Assembly (NCBI GenBank): GCA_003284265.1
Contig: QBVV01000003.1
Span: forward strand, 60,137-124,136
Source: SAR116 cluster bacterium AG-313-A07
GTDB lineage: Bacteria > Pseudomonadota > Alphaproteobacteria > Thalassobaculales > Thalassobaculaceae
Length of the DNA stretch: 64,000 nucleotides
Reading direction: 5' to 3'
Part shown: positions 48,854 through 57,286 of the stretch, piece after piece
Layout of the letters: the number at the start of each line of letters is the position of its first letter
Position numbering within the stretch: the stretch's first letter is position 1
Program-made: the position numbers and the translations under genes
Notes under the pieces: model-generated
Seen by the model: the letters and a program-made list of their open reading frames with translations, nothing else
Databases searched by the model: none
Told to the model about the DNA's origin: nothing

Positions 48854-49069
48854 TCATTGACTACAGCCTTCTTTGCCTAGAATGGCGACATTACAAACTG
48901 AAGTCGGTACATCATTTCCATTTTCATCTCTATGTCCTTCTTGTCAGAGTGCGAGCCAACCTTTTTCTAGATTGATTGGAGCAACATTAGCTTTATTCAG
49001 CATGTCCATACCAATGAAGCCAGCATTACGTGCATCTATCTGTGTTAGGGGGGCTGTGTAGTTATCCAC
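48854..49069 (-). pseudogene. Decayed small ORF with in-frame TGA
   Basis: From a GTG at 49069 the minus strand reads VDNYTAPLTQIDARNAGFIG and NLEKGWLAL, then TGA at 48944-48946, and continues QEGHRDENGNDVPTSVCNVA to a stop at 48854. It lies 9 bp upstream of the other decayed ORF on the same strand. No family is recognised; both may be the remains of a phage-like operon. Confidence 0.35.
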
Positions 49070-49208
49070 TGTTTTACTGCTTTAATAACCATGTGAAAAG
49101 GTTTTAGTAAAGAATAGAGAATAAGGACAGCTAGATACTTTTGCGATTTTGTAGAATAATAATAATCTTCTTTACCTAAAAATATAAAAATTATCAAAAG
49201 GGGGTGCT

Positions 49209-49475
49209 ATGACTATCACGGTAATTGTACAAGCTGAAGTTAAAGACTTTACAGAATGGAAAACTATGTTCGATAACCTCGAACAACAGCGTCAACAAAT
49301 GGGAATTAATTTGAAGGCGTACAAAAACGAGGAGAGCCCAAATTACAGCTATGTTGTAGGAACAGCACCATCGGAGACAATCTTTAGAGATTTTTTCAAT
49401 TCTCCTGAAAGACAAGCTATACAAAAGTCTATGATGTTGACTCCTCCTGAGATTACTTTTCTAAGAGAATGCTAA
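49209..49475 (+). CDS. Small protein, probable dimeric alpha/beta-barrel fold
   Basis: An 88-aa protein starting MTITVIVQAEVKDFTEWKTM, with RDFFNSPERQAIQKSMM in its second half. The length and the pattern (beta strand, then V-x-D-F-x-x-W-K) resemble the antibiotic-biosynthesis-monooxygenase-like and DUF1330-like dimeric barrels. I do not recognise a specific family. GGGG lies before the ATG. Confidence 0.65.
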   Translation: MTITVIVQAEVKDFTEWKTMFDNLEQQRQQMGINLKAYKNEESPNYSYVVGTAPSETIFRDFFNSPERQAIQKSMMLTPPEITFLREC

Positions 49476-49531
49476 TCACTAGAAAGCGAACAAGTGACTT
49501 GACATGAAGTTTAACAACTAGAGAAGAGCTT

Positions 49532-49666
49532 ATGACAGAACACGATAAGAAACTCATAGAGGAACAAAAGAAAACTAATGAATTGCTTGCAAAACTCAAC
49601 ACTAGAGTTTGGTGTGTCTTAGTTGGTGTCGCTGCTATACTTATCTTCGTAATACGGAGTTCTTAA
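49532..49666 (+). CDS. Small single-span membrane protein
   Basis: A 44-aa ORF: a charged N-terminal helix (MTEHDKKLIEEQKKTNELLA) followed by one membrane segment (VWCVLVGVAAILIFVI) and RSS. AGAAGAG lies just before the ATG. No family is recognised. It lies 56 bp after the barrel-like gene and may be cotranscribed. Confidence 0.55.
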   Translation: MTEHDKKLIEEQKKTNELLAKLNTRVWCVLVGVAAILIFVIRSS

Positions 49667-49800
49667 ATGAAGTTGATCTCATTCGACTTCTACTAATGAC
49701 TTAAATCATTCGGAATTCTTCTGATAAATTGATAAACACCATGTCGATTATATAAGTATTTATCTAAAGATTTGTTATCCATCTATTTAGACATTGTATG

Positions 49801-49860
49801 AGAGGTCGATTATCTCTTTAGGGCATTCAATCGCTCTTAATCTGTCTTTCAGGGAGTGTT
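49801..49860 (-). pseudogene. Integrase C-terminal fragment
   Basis: Minus-strand translation HSLKDRLRAIECPKEIIDLS matches HPIRDRLRAVECPKEIIDQI in the integrase at 63196. Only about 20 codons are left. The fragment is directly downstream of the esterase gene on the same strand. Confidence 0.7.
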
Positions 49861-49871
49861 GGGAGGAATTG

Positions 49872-50750
49872 TCATTTGAAAAATTTTTGGAGAAACTGGA
49901 ACGTTTCGATTTGACTTTTAGAAGTTATGTCGGGATCAAAAATATAAGTTTGAACACCATAATATGTATTTTTTGTATAACCATTTAATTGCGAACAATC
50001 CCAGCAGTGAGTTGCATTTTTATAGGAAACAAACTTACTTTCTGGTTCTACTCGTTTGATACGGTTATATAAATATTGATTGCATTCGTCACCAACCTCC
50101 ACATCCCTACCTCCAGACAACCAAAGTACTGGGCTTGTTACGTCTGAAGTTAAATATGTTTGGCTTGGATATGAACATCCGCCATATAGTCCGACGTGAG
50201 CTCGAGGGGTTATTAGTTTCTCTTTTAGCGCAATATTACTGTACTCGCGACTTATAGCAGCAGCTCCAATTTGAGCGCCTAAACTCGTTCCAAAGGTGAA
50301 AATTTTATTTTTATCTACACCAGGAACCGCCGCCAGAACTTGAACCCCATTATAAACGTCTCTGACTAGTCGATGATGAGATAAATGTTTGTTTTTGCCA
50401 CAATTCCAAGGTCTTTTGGCTCCACGATTTGCATTATAATCGACTACTCCCACGACAAAGCCTAACTTTAACATAGGGTTTAACCAGTTTTTTTTGATGT
50501 CGCTTATATTCCACATTTGAATTCCACCACAACTAGGCAAAATTAACACGGCACCACCGTTAAGGTTTTCCGGGGTAAATATTGAGTTTTCCAAACTCCC
50601 GTTGCGGTTTATTTTATATTTAAGATCTGCATGAATTCCCTTACTTACTCCAGTCAACGTTAATGGTTTGCAAGAAACTAAAACAATCACCATTAAAATT
50701 GGAAGCAGATATTTTCTTGTTTTATTACAAAAAGCCACCATCTCAACCAC
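49872..50750 (-). CDS. Alpha/beta-hydrolase lipoprotein (dienelactone-hydrolase-like)
   Basis: A 292-aa protein with a lipoprotein signal: membrane stretch then LVSC with lipobox Cys27. The nucleophile motif is GTSLG with Ser156, a probable acid is in LSGGRDVEV and the His in ATHCWDCS. It would be anchored to a membrane and hydrolyse an ester or lactone. The gene is enclosed by integrase C-terminal fragments on both sides in the same orientation (49801-49860 and 50790-50960). Confidence 0.8.
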   Translation of the reverse strand: MVEMVAFCNKTRKYLLPILMVIVLVSCKPLTLTGVSKGIHADLKYKINRNGSLENSIFTPENLNGGAVLILPSCGGIQMWNISDIKKNWLNPMLKLGFVVGVVDYNANRGAKRPWNCGKNKHLSHHRLVRDVYNGVQVLAAVPGVDKNKIFTFGTSLGAQIGAAAISREYSNIALKEKLITPRAHVGLYGGCSYPSQTYLTSDVTSPVLWLSGGRDVEVGDECNQYLYNRIKRVEPESKFVSYKNATHCWDCSQLNGYTKNTYYGVQTYIFDPDITSKSQIETFQFLQKFFK

Positions 50751-50789
50751 AATTTTATTATTCGAAATTTATACAATAGCTTTATTTAA

Positions 50790-50960
50790 TCATCCTAATA
50801 AAATTCTTTTCATCCAGCGACAAATCACATTTAAAAATAATTCTTAATAATAATTCTCTCCACCTTCACTAAATGACCACCTATCAATCTGATCAATAAT
50901 TTCTTTGGGAGAGTCAACCACTCTTAATCGTATTCTCGTAGAGCGTCTGCATGGATGTTT
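50790..50960 (-). pseudogene. Integrase C-terminal fragment
   Basis: The minus strand reads HPCRRSTRIRLRVVDSPKEI then IDQIDRWSFSEGGENYY, and further down RWMKRILLG and a stop. This matches HPIRDRLRAVECPKEIIDQI, GGWSSSDVGESY and TWMNKL of the integrase at 63196, with small insertions and stops. It lies just upstream of the esterase gene. Confidence 0.7.
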
Positions 50961-51000
50961 GATACGCCGCGCGGTCTTGATTTAATGAAGGTGGTTAATG

Positions 51001-51055
51001 CGAGAATATATTTAATGAATTCTCGATTAATTTTAACTATGCGCTCTACGCATAG
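51001..51055. promoter_or_regulatory. Two adjacent short dyads upstream of SulP gene
   Basis: CGAGAAT-N11-ATTCTCG at 51001-51025 and CTATGCG-CTCTA-CGCATAG at 51037-51055 are both perfect inverted repeats, 60 to 115 bases before the SulP start. They could be operators, a leader RNA fold or the scar of a recombined end; the sequence does not decide. Confidence 0.4.
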
Positions 51056-51115
51056 CTGATCCCATAAACTAGCACAGAGTTCTTATCTGCTAAGCATGAT
51101 ACTTCAGTTTAAATC

Positions 51116-52630
51116 TTGAATGAAAGTAAATGGGATAATTTATTGAAAGAAGAATTTTATAAATCTTGGTTTAGTAACGTTAGAGGGGATATTCTTGCAG
51201 GGTTAGTTGTCGCACTCGCACTAATACCTGAGGCCATCGCATTCTCTATTATAGCTGGAGTAGACCCAAGCGTCGGCCTTTATGCTTCCTTTTCCATCTC
51301 AATATTGACGGCTATTTTTGGTGGTCGACCAGGAATGATTTCAGCCGCTACGGCTGCCACAGCTGTCTTAATGGTTTTATTGGTAAAAGAACATGGGCTC
51401 CAATATTTACTTGCTGCAACCGTATTAGTGGGAATTTTACAAGTGTTATTTGGGTTATTTAAACTTGGTGCTTTAATGAAATTTGTATCCCGATCCGTTA
51501 TCACAGGATTTGTAAATGCCTTAGCAATTCTGATCTTCATTGCTCAAATACCAGAACTAATTGATGTATCAAACTTGACATACCTATTGGTAGCGTTGGG
51601 GTTATTCATAATCTATTTCATACCAAGATTTACTAAATCCATACCATCTCCGTTGTTATGTATTATCCTCCTTACTATTCTTTCTGTTGTTCTTGATAAA
51701 GATTTGAAAACTGTAGGAGACTTGGGAGAACTTCCAAAAACGCTACCAATATTTCTAATTCCTAATATCCCAATTACTCTTGAAACTTTTTTAATTATCT
51801 TTCCTTATTCAAGCGCAATTGCGCTGGTAGGTTTATTAGAGTCTTTAATGACAGCAACCATCGTTGATGACTTGACCAATACCACTAGCAATAAAAATAA
51901 AGAATGCGTTGGGCAAGGAATAGCGAATTGTGCGACTGGTTTCCTCGGTGGAATGGCTGGATGCGCTATGATTGGGCAGTCGATTATTAATATTAAGTCA
52001 GGTGGCCGAGGAAGGTTATCCTCACTCTGTGCTGGAATTTTTTTGTTGGTAATGTGTGTTAGTCTAAGTGACTTGGTTCAATTAATACCTATGGCCGCGC
52101 TCGTTGCTGTCATGATTATGGTTTCTGTTAGCACATTCGATTGGCATTCTATTAAAAGTATAAGGAGAAATCCAAAAAGTTCTTCTGTAGTTATGTTAGC
52201 TACTGTTGTTACCGTGGTATTTAGTCATAATTTGGCTATTGGAGTGTTAGTTGGTGTGTTATTATCCAGTTTGTTTTTAGCATCTAAAATTGCAAAGACA
52301 TTCAAAATATCGTCTGAGTTATCAATCGATAAAAAAAATCGGGTGTATTTAGTGCATGGGCAAGTATTCTTTGCATCAGCCTCACACTTTGTTAATGAAT
52401 TTGATTTTAGCGAGACGCTAGAAAAAATAATAATTGATGTTAGCAATGCTCATATTTGGGATGTAACGAGCGCTGCTGCTTTAGAAACTGTGACAACCAG
52501 ATTTCAGGAAAAAGGCACTTTAATTCAGATTATTGGTATAAACCATGCTAGCAAAAAAATAATCCGCAAATATAACGGTTCGAAAATGAATCACATGTTA
52601 ATATCATTCCAAGAATTGCAAAACTCGTAA
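51116..52630 (+). CDS. SulP family anion transporter with STAS domain
   Basis: A 504-aa permease for sulfate, bicarbonate or similar anions. The SulP signature area is GDILAGLVVALALIPEAIAF, followed by GLYASFSISILTAIFGGRPG and about ten further helices. A C-terminal STAS domain covers about residues 405-500 (KIIIDVSNAHIWDVTSAAAL). The start appears to be TTG at 51116. The transported ion is not clear. Confidence 0.9.
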   Translation: MNESKWDNLLKEEFYKSWFSNVRGDILAGLVVALALIPEAIAFSIIAGVDPSVGLYASFSISILTAIFGGRPGMISAATAATAVLMVLLVKEHGLQYLLAATVLVGILQVLFGLFKLGALMKFVSRSVITGFVNALAILIFIAQIPELIDVSNLTYLLVALGLFIIYFIPRFTKSIPSPLLCIILLTILSVVLDKDLKTVGDLGELPKTLPIFLIPNIPITLETFLIIFPYSSAIALVGLLESLMTATIVDDLTNTTSNKNKECVGQGIANCATGFLGGMAGCAMIGQSIINIKSGGRGRLSSLCAGIFLLVMCVSLSDLVQLIPMAALVAVMIMVSVSTFDWHSIKSIRRNPKSSSVVMLATVVTVVFSHNLAIGVLVGVLLSSLFLASKIAKTFKISSELSIDKKNRVYLVHGQVFFASASHFVNEFDFSETLEKIIIDVSNAHIWDVTSAAALETVTTRFQEKGTLIQIIGINHASKKIIRKYNGSKMNHMLISFQELQNS

Positions 52631-52679
52631 TACTTAACCCGTTGAAATACACACAGACAATAATTGCCTATATTTCAAT

Positions 52680-52783
52680 GTGTCACGAACATGCAAAGCT
52701 ATTGTAATTGCTTGTGAGTGACTTGCTACTGGTGTAGCGGTAAGGAATACAACACATGCCGTCCGCATCATTTATGCCATTTA
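52680..52783 (-). repeat. Imperfect inverted repeat, right arm
   Basis: Reverse-complement partner of 47993-48096 (see there). Reading the minus strand it has ATGATGCGGACGGC and ACAAGCAATTACAATAGC. It lies in the 398-bp gene-free gap between the SulP gene and the end of the copper operon; the rest of that gap shows no supported feature. Confidence 0.6.
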
Positions 52784-53028
52784 AAATGCAACAAGTCATT
52801 GATTCACAGACACTTTGTGTTTGTTGTTACTTGGAGTTTATTTTGATTTCAACGCTGCTTAAATATGTATTTGCCATGCATGCGGTATAAGGTTTTCAGA
52901 AAGTTGGTGCTCGTAGCATCGAATACAGTCTTTATATTTAACGAACGCTTTAATCCTTTTGTACTGAAATTTTGATGTTGCAGATAATCTGCGCGGCTTA
53001 CGTGAAAAATATGCGACGATTAACCATT

Positions 53029-53898
53029 TCACATGCCCATTGGCAACTTCATAGACGTAGTTAGAAGACTAGAAGTTGTTAAAATTACTATAACGAGGAC
53101 AATTTCAAATTGGACAGAACTTTGAAATCGCCTGACCGCTTGTGGGGGGTTTATTTCTAATGATGGCACTAGCTTAAATTTATTAAGCGCCGCCAAAAAC
53201 AATAAGGCACCTGCCAGCACTATTTTTATCAAAAGCACATTACCGTATCGCGTCGTAAAAATTAGGGAGACATCTCCCAAAAGCAAGTATGCATAGCCCA
53301 AACCTGCACTGAGAAGTAGCCCAACATACCCCATGGCAAGGACGCCAAAGCGATGCGCCACCGCACCCAAATTGTTTGTGTCAGGTTGCATACATATCCA
53401 ACGAAATGGAAGAAGTGCCCCAAGCCAGAAAGCTATGCCAAACAAGTGGACCATCAAGAGTGACCGTGTGAGAACGCCGCCTAATTGGGAATGTCCAGAC
53501 ATAGTTGCTGAGAACAAGATAGCGACAGAGCCAATCATTAACCCAAATTTCTTGGTATTTCCGCCCAGACTATGCGCTATCAACATAACAGCAAAGCCTG
53601 TAAAGGCGGTTGAATAACCAACACCAGACTTAGATTCTATGGCAAGCTGCAACAGTGAAAAGTCAATAACACTTGTAAGGTCACCTCCCAAATTTCCAGC
53701 CCCCGATAAAATCATAAGCAAAGCGGTGACAGCGCCTATTAAATTGCTTTTACGCGTGAGATAATTGCAATAAGTCTGCTGCTCCGGAGTGAGCTGTTTG
53801 CCAAATTGCAGGCTGAACAAGAAACTCCCCACACTCCCAAAGATGGCAATATATAAAAGCACTTTAAGGATGGGGGTAAAGATAATCCATATGTCCAT
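53029..53898 (-). CDS. copD: CopD-like copper resistance membrane protein
   Basis: A 289-aa inner-membrane protein with about eight helices of the CopD domain, for example SLLMVHLFGIAFWLGALLPF with the conserved His, SGHSQLGGVLTRS and GLLLSAGLGYAYLLL. It probably moves copper across the inner membrane together with CopC. It is the last gene of a four-gene minus-strand operon under a CueR-type promoter and starts 1 bp after the CopC gene. Confidence 0.87.
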   Translation of the reverse strand: MDIWIIFTPILKVLLYIAIFGSVGSFLFSLQFGKQLTPEQQTYCNYLTRKSNLIGAVTALLMILSGAGNLGGDLTSVIDFSLLQLAIESKSGVGYSTAFTGFAVMLIAHSLGGNTKKFGLMIGSVAILFSATMSGHSQLGGVLTRSLLMVHLFGIAFWLGALLPFRWICMQPDTNNLGAVAHRFGVLAMGYVGLLLSAGLGYAYLLLGDVSLIFTTRYGNVLLIKIVLAGALLFLAALNKFKLVPSLEINPPQAVRRFQSSVQFEIVLVIVILTTSSLLTTSMKLPMGM

Positions 53899-53899
53899 C

Positions 53900-54301
53900 C
53901 TAGTTACCTTTAATGTTAAAGGTCAGATCTCCTTTTACCACATGACCATCCTCACCCATTGCACGCCATGTAAGCGAGTAGCTGCCGTCCTTTAGAGATG
54001 GCAGGGGTATGACTTGACGCTTATCGGTGGTCATCAGGAAACTCGTACCAAGCGGTACCCTCTCGCCATCATCACCGCCACCAAACAATCCTCCTAAAAG
54101 GCTTTTTTCTTGCTTGTCTGATTGCTTCGTTAAATCAACCTTGATGAGCTTGGCTGGTAATTTAAACTCCATAAATATCACAATGGGCGGCACATCTAAT
54201 GTTTCGCCATTCTGCGGAGAGGATGAAGCAAGTAGAGAGTGAGCATTTGCTGCGATGGGCAACACTAACAAGATGGCCAATAAAAGATTTTTAAACACCG
54301 T
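53900..54301 (-). CDS. copC: CopC-domain periplasmic copper-binding protein
   Basis: A CopC domain of about 110 residues behind a signal peptide (VFKNLLLAILLVLPIAANA). The mature protein would begin HSLLASSSPQNGETLDVPP, with the N-terminal His used for Cu(II) binding in the family, and end with WRAMGEDGHVVKGDLTFNI, which carries the Asp/His pair. The start is GTG at 54301, with GGGAGG eight bases upstream; an earlier in-frame ATG at 54328 lacks such a site. An insert KSLLGGLFGGGDDGE is unusual. Confidence 0.88.
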   Translation of the reverse strand, partial: TVFKNLLLAILLVLPIAANAHSLLASSSPQNGETLDVPPIVIFMEFKLPAKLIKVDLTKQSDKQEKSLLGGLFGGGDDGERVPLGTSFLMTTDKRQVIPLPSLKDGSYSLTWRAMGEDGHVVKGDLTFNIKGN

Positions 54302-54311
54302 AACAACCTCC

Positions 54312-54806
54312 CTAATGCGCTTTTGCACGAGCGTTTATCTTGTCATGCTGACGTTGTATGCGGACAGACCAAGTGCTCTTGATGTAAGATAATGCAGCTA
54401 TGATCTCGCCATCAGTCAACTTGTCTTCATAAGCGGGCATGTTATTGGGGTATGACTTCCCAATCATTTCTTCAATGCCATATTTGGTCATTAAAAAGAG
54501 ATAAGGATCAGGGTGGTGCCAAGTGTGCCCGGTTTCATCGTGAGGTGGCGCTGGCAAATAGCCCTCAGAATTCCTTTGCCGCCAGTTGGCTTGCCCTTCT
54601 AACACAATACCATGACATGATGCACAATTTTCGGCGTAAATAGCCTTCCCTAAATTTACAACAGCGTGGTCTTTAGGCTGTAGACGAATACCTGCTTCAG
54701 TTTTATCTAATGTCGATGAGAAGTAGAATATGATTCCGCCAACTAACAAGACACCTGCAGCGAATAAGAGTAAGATCATCAATTTCACTTTGCTTTTATC
54801 AGACAT
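54312..54806 (-). CDS. Membrane-anchored cytochrome c
   Basis: A 164-aa protein with one N-terminal membrane helix (about 8-29) and a class I c-type heme site CASCH at 61-65. The likely axial Met is Met123 in YPNNMPAYEDKLTDGEI. It faces the periplasm. Within the copper operon it may serve redox handling of copper or be part of the same stress response. Confidence 0.86.
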   Translation of the reverse strand: MSDKSKVKLMILLLFAAGVLLVGGIIFYFSSTLDKTEAGIRLQPKDHAVVNLGKAIYAENCASCHGIVLEGQANWRQRNSEGYLPAPPHDETGHTWHHPDPYLFLMTKYGIEEMIGKSYPNNMPAYEDKLTDGEIIAALSYIKSTWSVRIQRQHDKINARAKAH

Positions 54807-54814
54807 CTTTTACC

Positions 54815-55261
54815 TCAGTGACAGGCTTTACCAAGCGCCTTCAGACGCCAGTAGTTATAGGGCAGAGGTGTAACAAAACCTGCTGCCAGCATAAACGGTA
54901 TCACCCACCAATTTAGAACAGCGCCACCCGTAAGCATGACATCGGTAACGTTCATGGCAGCCTCCATGGCAATCATGGAAATCAAGGACATACCAGTGGC
55001 CGTTTTAAAGGCAAGTTTGAGAGACATCTGTCTAGACAGAATAATGGTTTCAAGAAGGATTGATGTCATTAATCCATTAAAGATTGCCAAACTCATGACT
55101 GCCCAAACAGGCCAAACGATGCCCATAAATTGAAAATAACCAATCGTTCCCAAATCACCGATGGCACATCCCAACAAACACCATGAGGTGTTGTACGATG
55201 CAGTCTTCCATGTGTGCTTACAGCGCCAATTGATGGCTAAATTTATGGCTCTTGCAATCAT
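54815..55261 (-). CDS. DUF4396 membrane protein
   Basis: A 148-aa protein with about four helices, matching DUF4396: WKTASYNTSWCLLGCAIGDL, GMSLISMIAMEAAMNVTDV and FVTPLPYNYWRLKALGKACH. Function is unknown, but the family often accompanies copper genes. It is the first gene after the CueR-type promoter, which suggests a role in copper homeostasis. Confidence 0.84.
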   Translation of the reverse strand: MIARAINLAINWRCKHTWKTASYNTSWCLLGCAIGDLGTIGYFQFMGIVWPVWAVMSLAIFNGLMTSILLETIILSRQMSLKLAFKTATGMSLISMIAMEAAMNVTDVMLTGGAVLNWWVIPFMLAAGFVTPLPYNYWRLKALGKACH

Positions 55262-55281
55262 ATTTGACCTTTATAAAAAAC

Positions 55282-55312
55282 ACTTTAAACTCTCCTCCTA
55301 CAGGAGGGTAAA
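55282..55312 (-). promoter_or_regulatory. CueR-type promoter/operator of the copper operon
   Basis: On the minus strand -35 TTTACC (55307-55312) and -10 TAAAGT (55282-55287) are separated by 19 bp, the long spacer of MerR-family promoters. Between them is the dyad ACTCTCC-N7-GGAGGGT (plus strand 55289-55309), which has the 7-7-7 form of CueR/HmrR boxes. The regulator gene starts 9 bp away on the opposite strand, so one site can control both. Confidence 0.75.
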
Positions 55313-55320
55313 GAAGAAAA

Positions 55321-55719
55321 ATGAATATAGGTAAAGCTGCGGTTCTATCGGGCTTAACAGTTAAAACTGTAAGATATTATAGTGATATAGGCATCATTAG
55401 CCCTCATGTTAATAATAACACCGGTTACAGAGATTTCTCAGAATTTGACTTGGCCAAACTTCAGTTTTTAGCAAAAGCACGAAAATTTGATTTCAGCTTA
55501 GATGATTGTAGGGACTTACTTGCACTCTACGAAAACAAAGAACGCTCCAGCAAAGAAGTTAAGGCGCTGACACTAGAAAAGATTGCAGAAATAGACACTA
55601 AATTGTCAGAGCTACAGATGTTAAGAGAACAGCTCAGTACCTTAGCCACTGCTTGCCATGGTGATAATAGGCCGAACTGTCCTATTTTAGATGCACTTTC
55701 AGAAAAAACTTACCAGTAA
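55321..55719 (+). CDS. cueR: CueR-like MerR-family copper-responsive regulator
   Basis: A 132-aa MerR protein: helix-turn-helix NIGKAAVLSGLTVKTVRYYS, dimerisation helix, and metal-binding loop CHGDNRPNC. The two Cys are residues 112 and 120 and Ser77 is present, the same numbering as in E. coli CueR, which points to Cu(I) or other monovalent-metal sensing. It is divergent from the copper operon and shares its operator. Confidence 0.88.
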   Translation: MNIGKAAVLSGLTVKTVRYYSDIGIISPHVNNNTGYRDFSEFDLAKLQFLAKARKFDFSLDDCRDLLALYENKERSSKEVKALTLEKIAEIDTKLSELQMLREQLSTLATACHGDNRPNCPILDALSEKTYQ

Positions 55720-55773
55720 AAAATCTCCAGCAACATATTAAAATAAAGACAGTCACTAATAATTGATCATTTT

Positions 55774-55905
55774 AATAAGCCATTTGTTTAAAGCTGCACT
55801 GGCTCAGTTCGAATTATGAGTTTGCTCATTACAATATCTGGGAAATGCAAACTGACTGGTTGGATTTGATTGTTTGATACGTTTTGCAGTCCAAAAGGAT
55901 ACTCC
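55774..55905 (-). pseudogene. Integrase middle/C-terminal fragment
   Basis: The minus strand reads GVSFWTAKRIKQSNPTSQFA then FPRYCNEQTHNSN, a TGA, and ASAALNKWL. It matches GASLWSARRIKQSDPTNQFA and ASAALNKWLRT of the integrase at 63196. It has an in-frame stop and no start. Confidence 0.75.
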
Positions 55906-55995
55906 ACCTCTTGAAGAGCACGTTTACGTCTTTGATGTAATGAAGTTTCAAGTGCTAGCAGATGTTCTGTAATATTTTTATAATATTCTTCCATC

Positions 55996-57174
55996 TTACC
56001 CCATCACAGGATCTACCCAGTAAGCAGTACCTTCAAAGTTAAAACTAGGTAGGTTTTCGATGATACTATCTTTCTCAGCTTCAGCTGCAGTATAAAAGTG
56101 AGTGCCTGTTTGTGTGTTGAAGAAACGATATAGAGGTATCGACCCATCAACTTGTTCTGTGTATCCTTTATAGGCTTCTCCTTCAAAACTAAACTGCGGA
56201 AGCGTATCAAGAATATTGTCTCGTTCAACAGTAGATTGTGTAAAAAAGTGAGTGCCTGTTTGAGTATTAAAGAAACGAAAGACTGTATCAGCCGCTGCAT
56301 TTGTCGGATCAGCTGCTCTGAATGTTGGTCCTTCATAATTAAACGCATCTAAATTATTAATAACTGAGTCACGTTCAACTGTACTACCGCTCAAAAAGTG
56401 TGTTCCCGTGTCTACATTAAAGAAACGGTAGATGCCTCTGTCTATATCAGTAACGTTAAGTAACTCTGATAATTGAAAGAGACCACCTGAAAACTGGAAT
56501 TGCTCGATTGAAAAAAGGCTATCTGAGCCATCTCTATTTGATTGACTATCTGTAACTACGACAGTGTTGCCAACCTCTGTTATTGTATAGGTAGATACTT
56601 CGCCAGAGAAAACAACAACATCCGTCCCAAGTCCACCATTTATTGTGTCATTGCCCGATCCACCAGTAAACTGGTCATCACCAGAACCTCCAAAGAAGTT
56701 GATCGCCTCAGGAGAGACAATATCATCAGCTACCCTTAATGAGAGCATTGTGTCTGGTACAGCAGGTGGCTCACCCTTGGAAATCATATCAACGTAATCC
56801 ATTCCAGAGCTAACTCTGCCAAACAATGTATAAAGTCCGTTCAGAAAGGTAGCATCACCTAAGCATATAAAAAACTGAGAATCGCCACTATTTAAATCAG
56901 ATCCCCGTGCCATCCCTACAGTTCCTCTTAAAAACGGTTCTGCCGAAAGTTCGGCATTTAGGAATTGTCCTGAACCACTGAAACCAGTACCTGTTGGGTC
57001 GCCTGTTTGGGCTACAAAACCATCTACCACTCTATGAAATATTAAATTGTCATAAAAACCTTCTCTACTTAATTGTTTGATTCTTTCTGCATGATTGGGA
57101 GCCACGTCTGGTAAAAGATCAATAACAACTCTTCCATTTTTCAGTTCTAAATATAATTGATTATCAAGCGACAC
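55996..57174 (-). CDS. Cyclophilin domain fused to RTX repeats and three THF repeats
   Basis: A 392-aa protein in three parts. Residues 1-155 are a cyclophilin-type prolyl isomerase (FHRVVDGFVAQTGDPTGTG, GMARGSDLNSGDSQFFICLG, YTLFGRV). Residues 162-181 are two RTX nonapeptides (GGSGDDQFTGGSGNDTINGG) that bind calcium. Residues 249-387 are three repeats with a 50-residue period, each starting (Y/F)RFFN-x-x-TGTHF and ending in EG-x-AY, as in DUF5648. There is no N-terminal signal; RTX repeats suggest type I export, but no such transporter is nearby. It is flanked by integrase pieces of the same orientation. Confidence 0.85.
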   Translation of the reverse strand: MSLDNQLYLELKNGRVVIDLLPDVAPNHAERIKQLSREGFYDNLIFHRVVDGFVAQTGDPTGTGFSGSGQFLNAELSAEPFLRGTVGMARGSDLNSGDSQFFICLGDATFLNGLYTLFGRVSSGMDYVDMISKGEPPAVPDTMLSLRVADDIVSPEAINFFGGSGDDQFTGGSGNDTINGGLGTDVVVFSGEVSTYTITEVGNTVVVTDSQSNRDGSDSLFSIEQFQFSGGLFQLSELLNVTDIDRGIYRFFNVDTGTHFLSGSTVERDSVINNLDAFNYEGPTFRAADPTNAAADTVFRFFNTQTGTHFFTQSTVERDNILDTLPQFSFEGEAYKGYTEQVDGSIPLYRFFNTQTGTHFYTAAEAEKDSIIENLPSFNFEGTAYWVDPVMG

Positions 57175-57286
57175 TTTTCGATCCTAAAACGTAAGTTTCT
57201 TCTGTAACTATTTTCAACTTATAAAACTAGTTACAATACTTGAGAAAAAAATCAAAGATGAAAAGATTGGTATTTTCCGCTCGAAA

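Noticed and set aside
48873..49061. Plus-strand ORF of 62 codons
   Set aside because: The opposite strand gives a more protein-like frame (decayed ORF at 48854-49069); the plus frame has no ribosome binding site.
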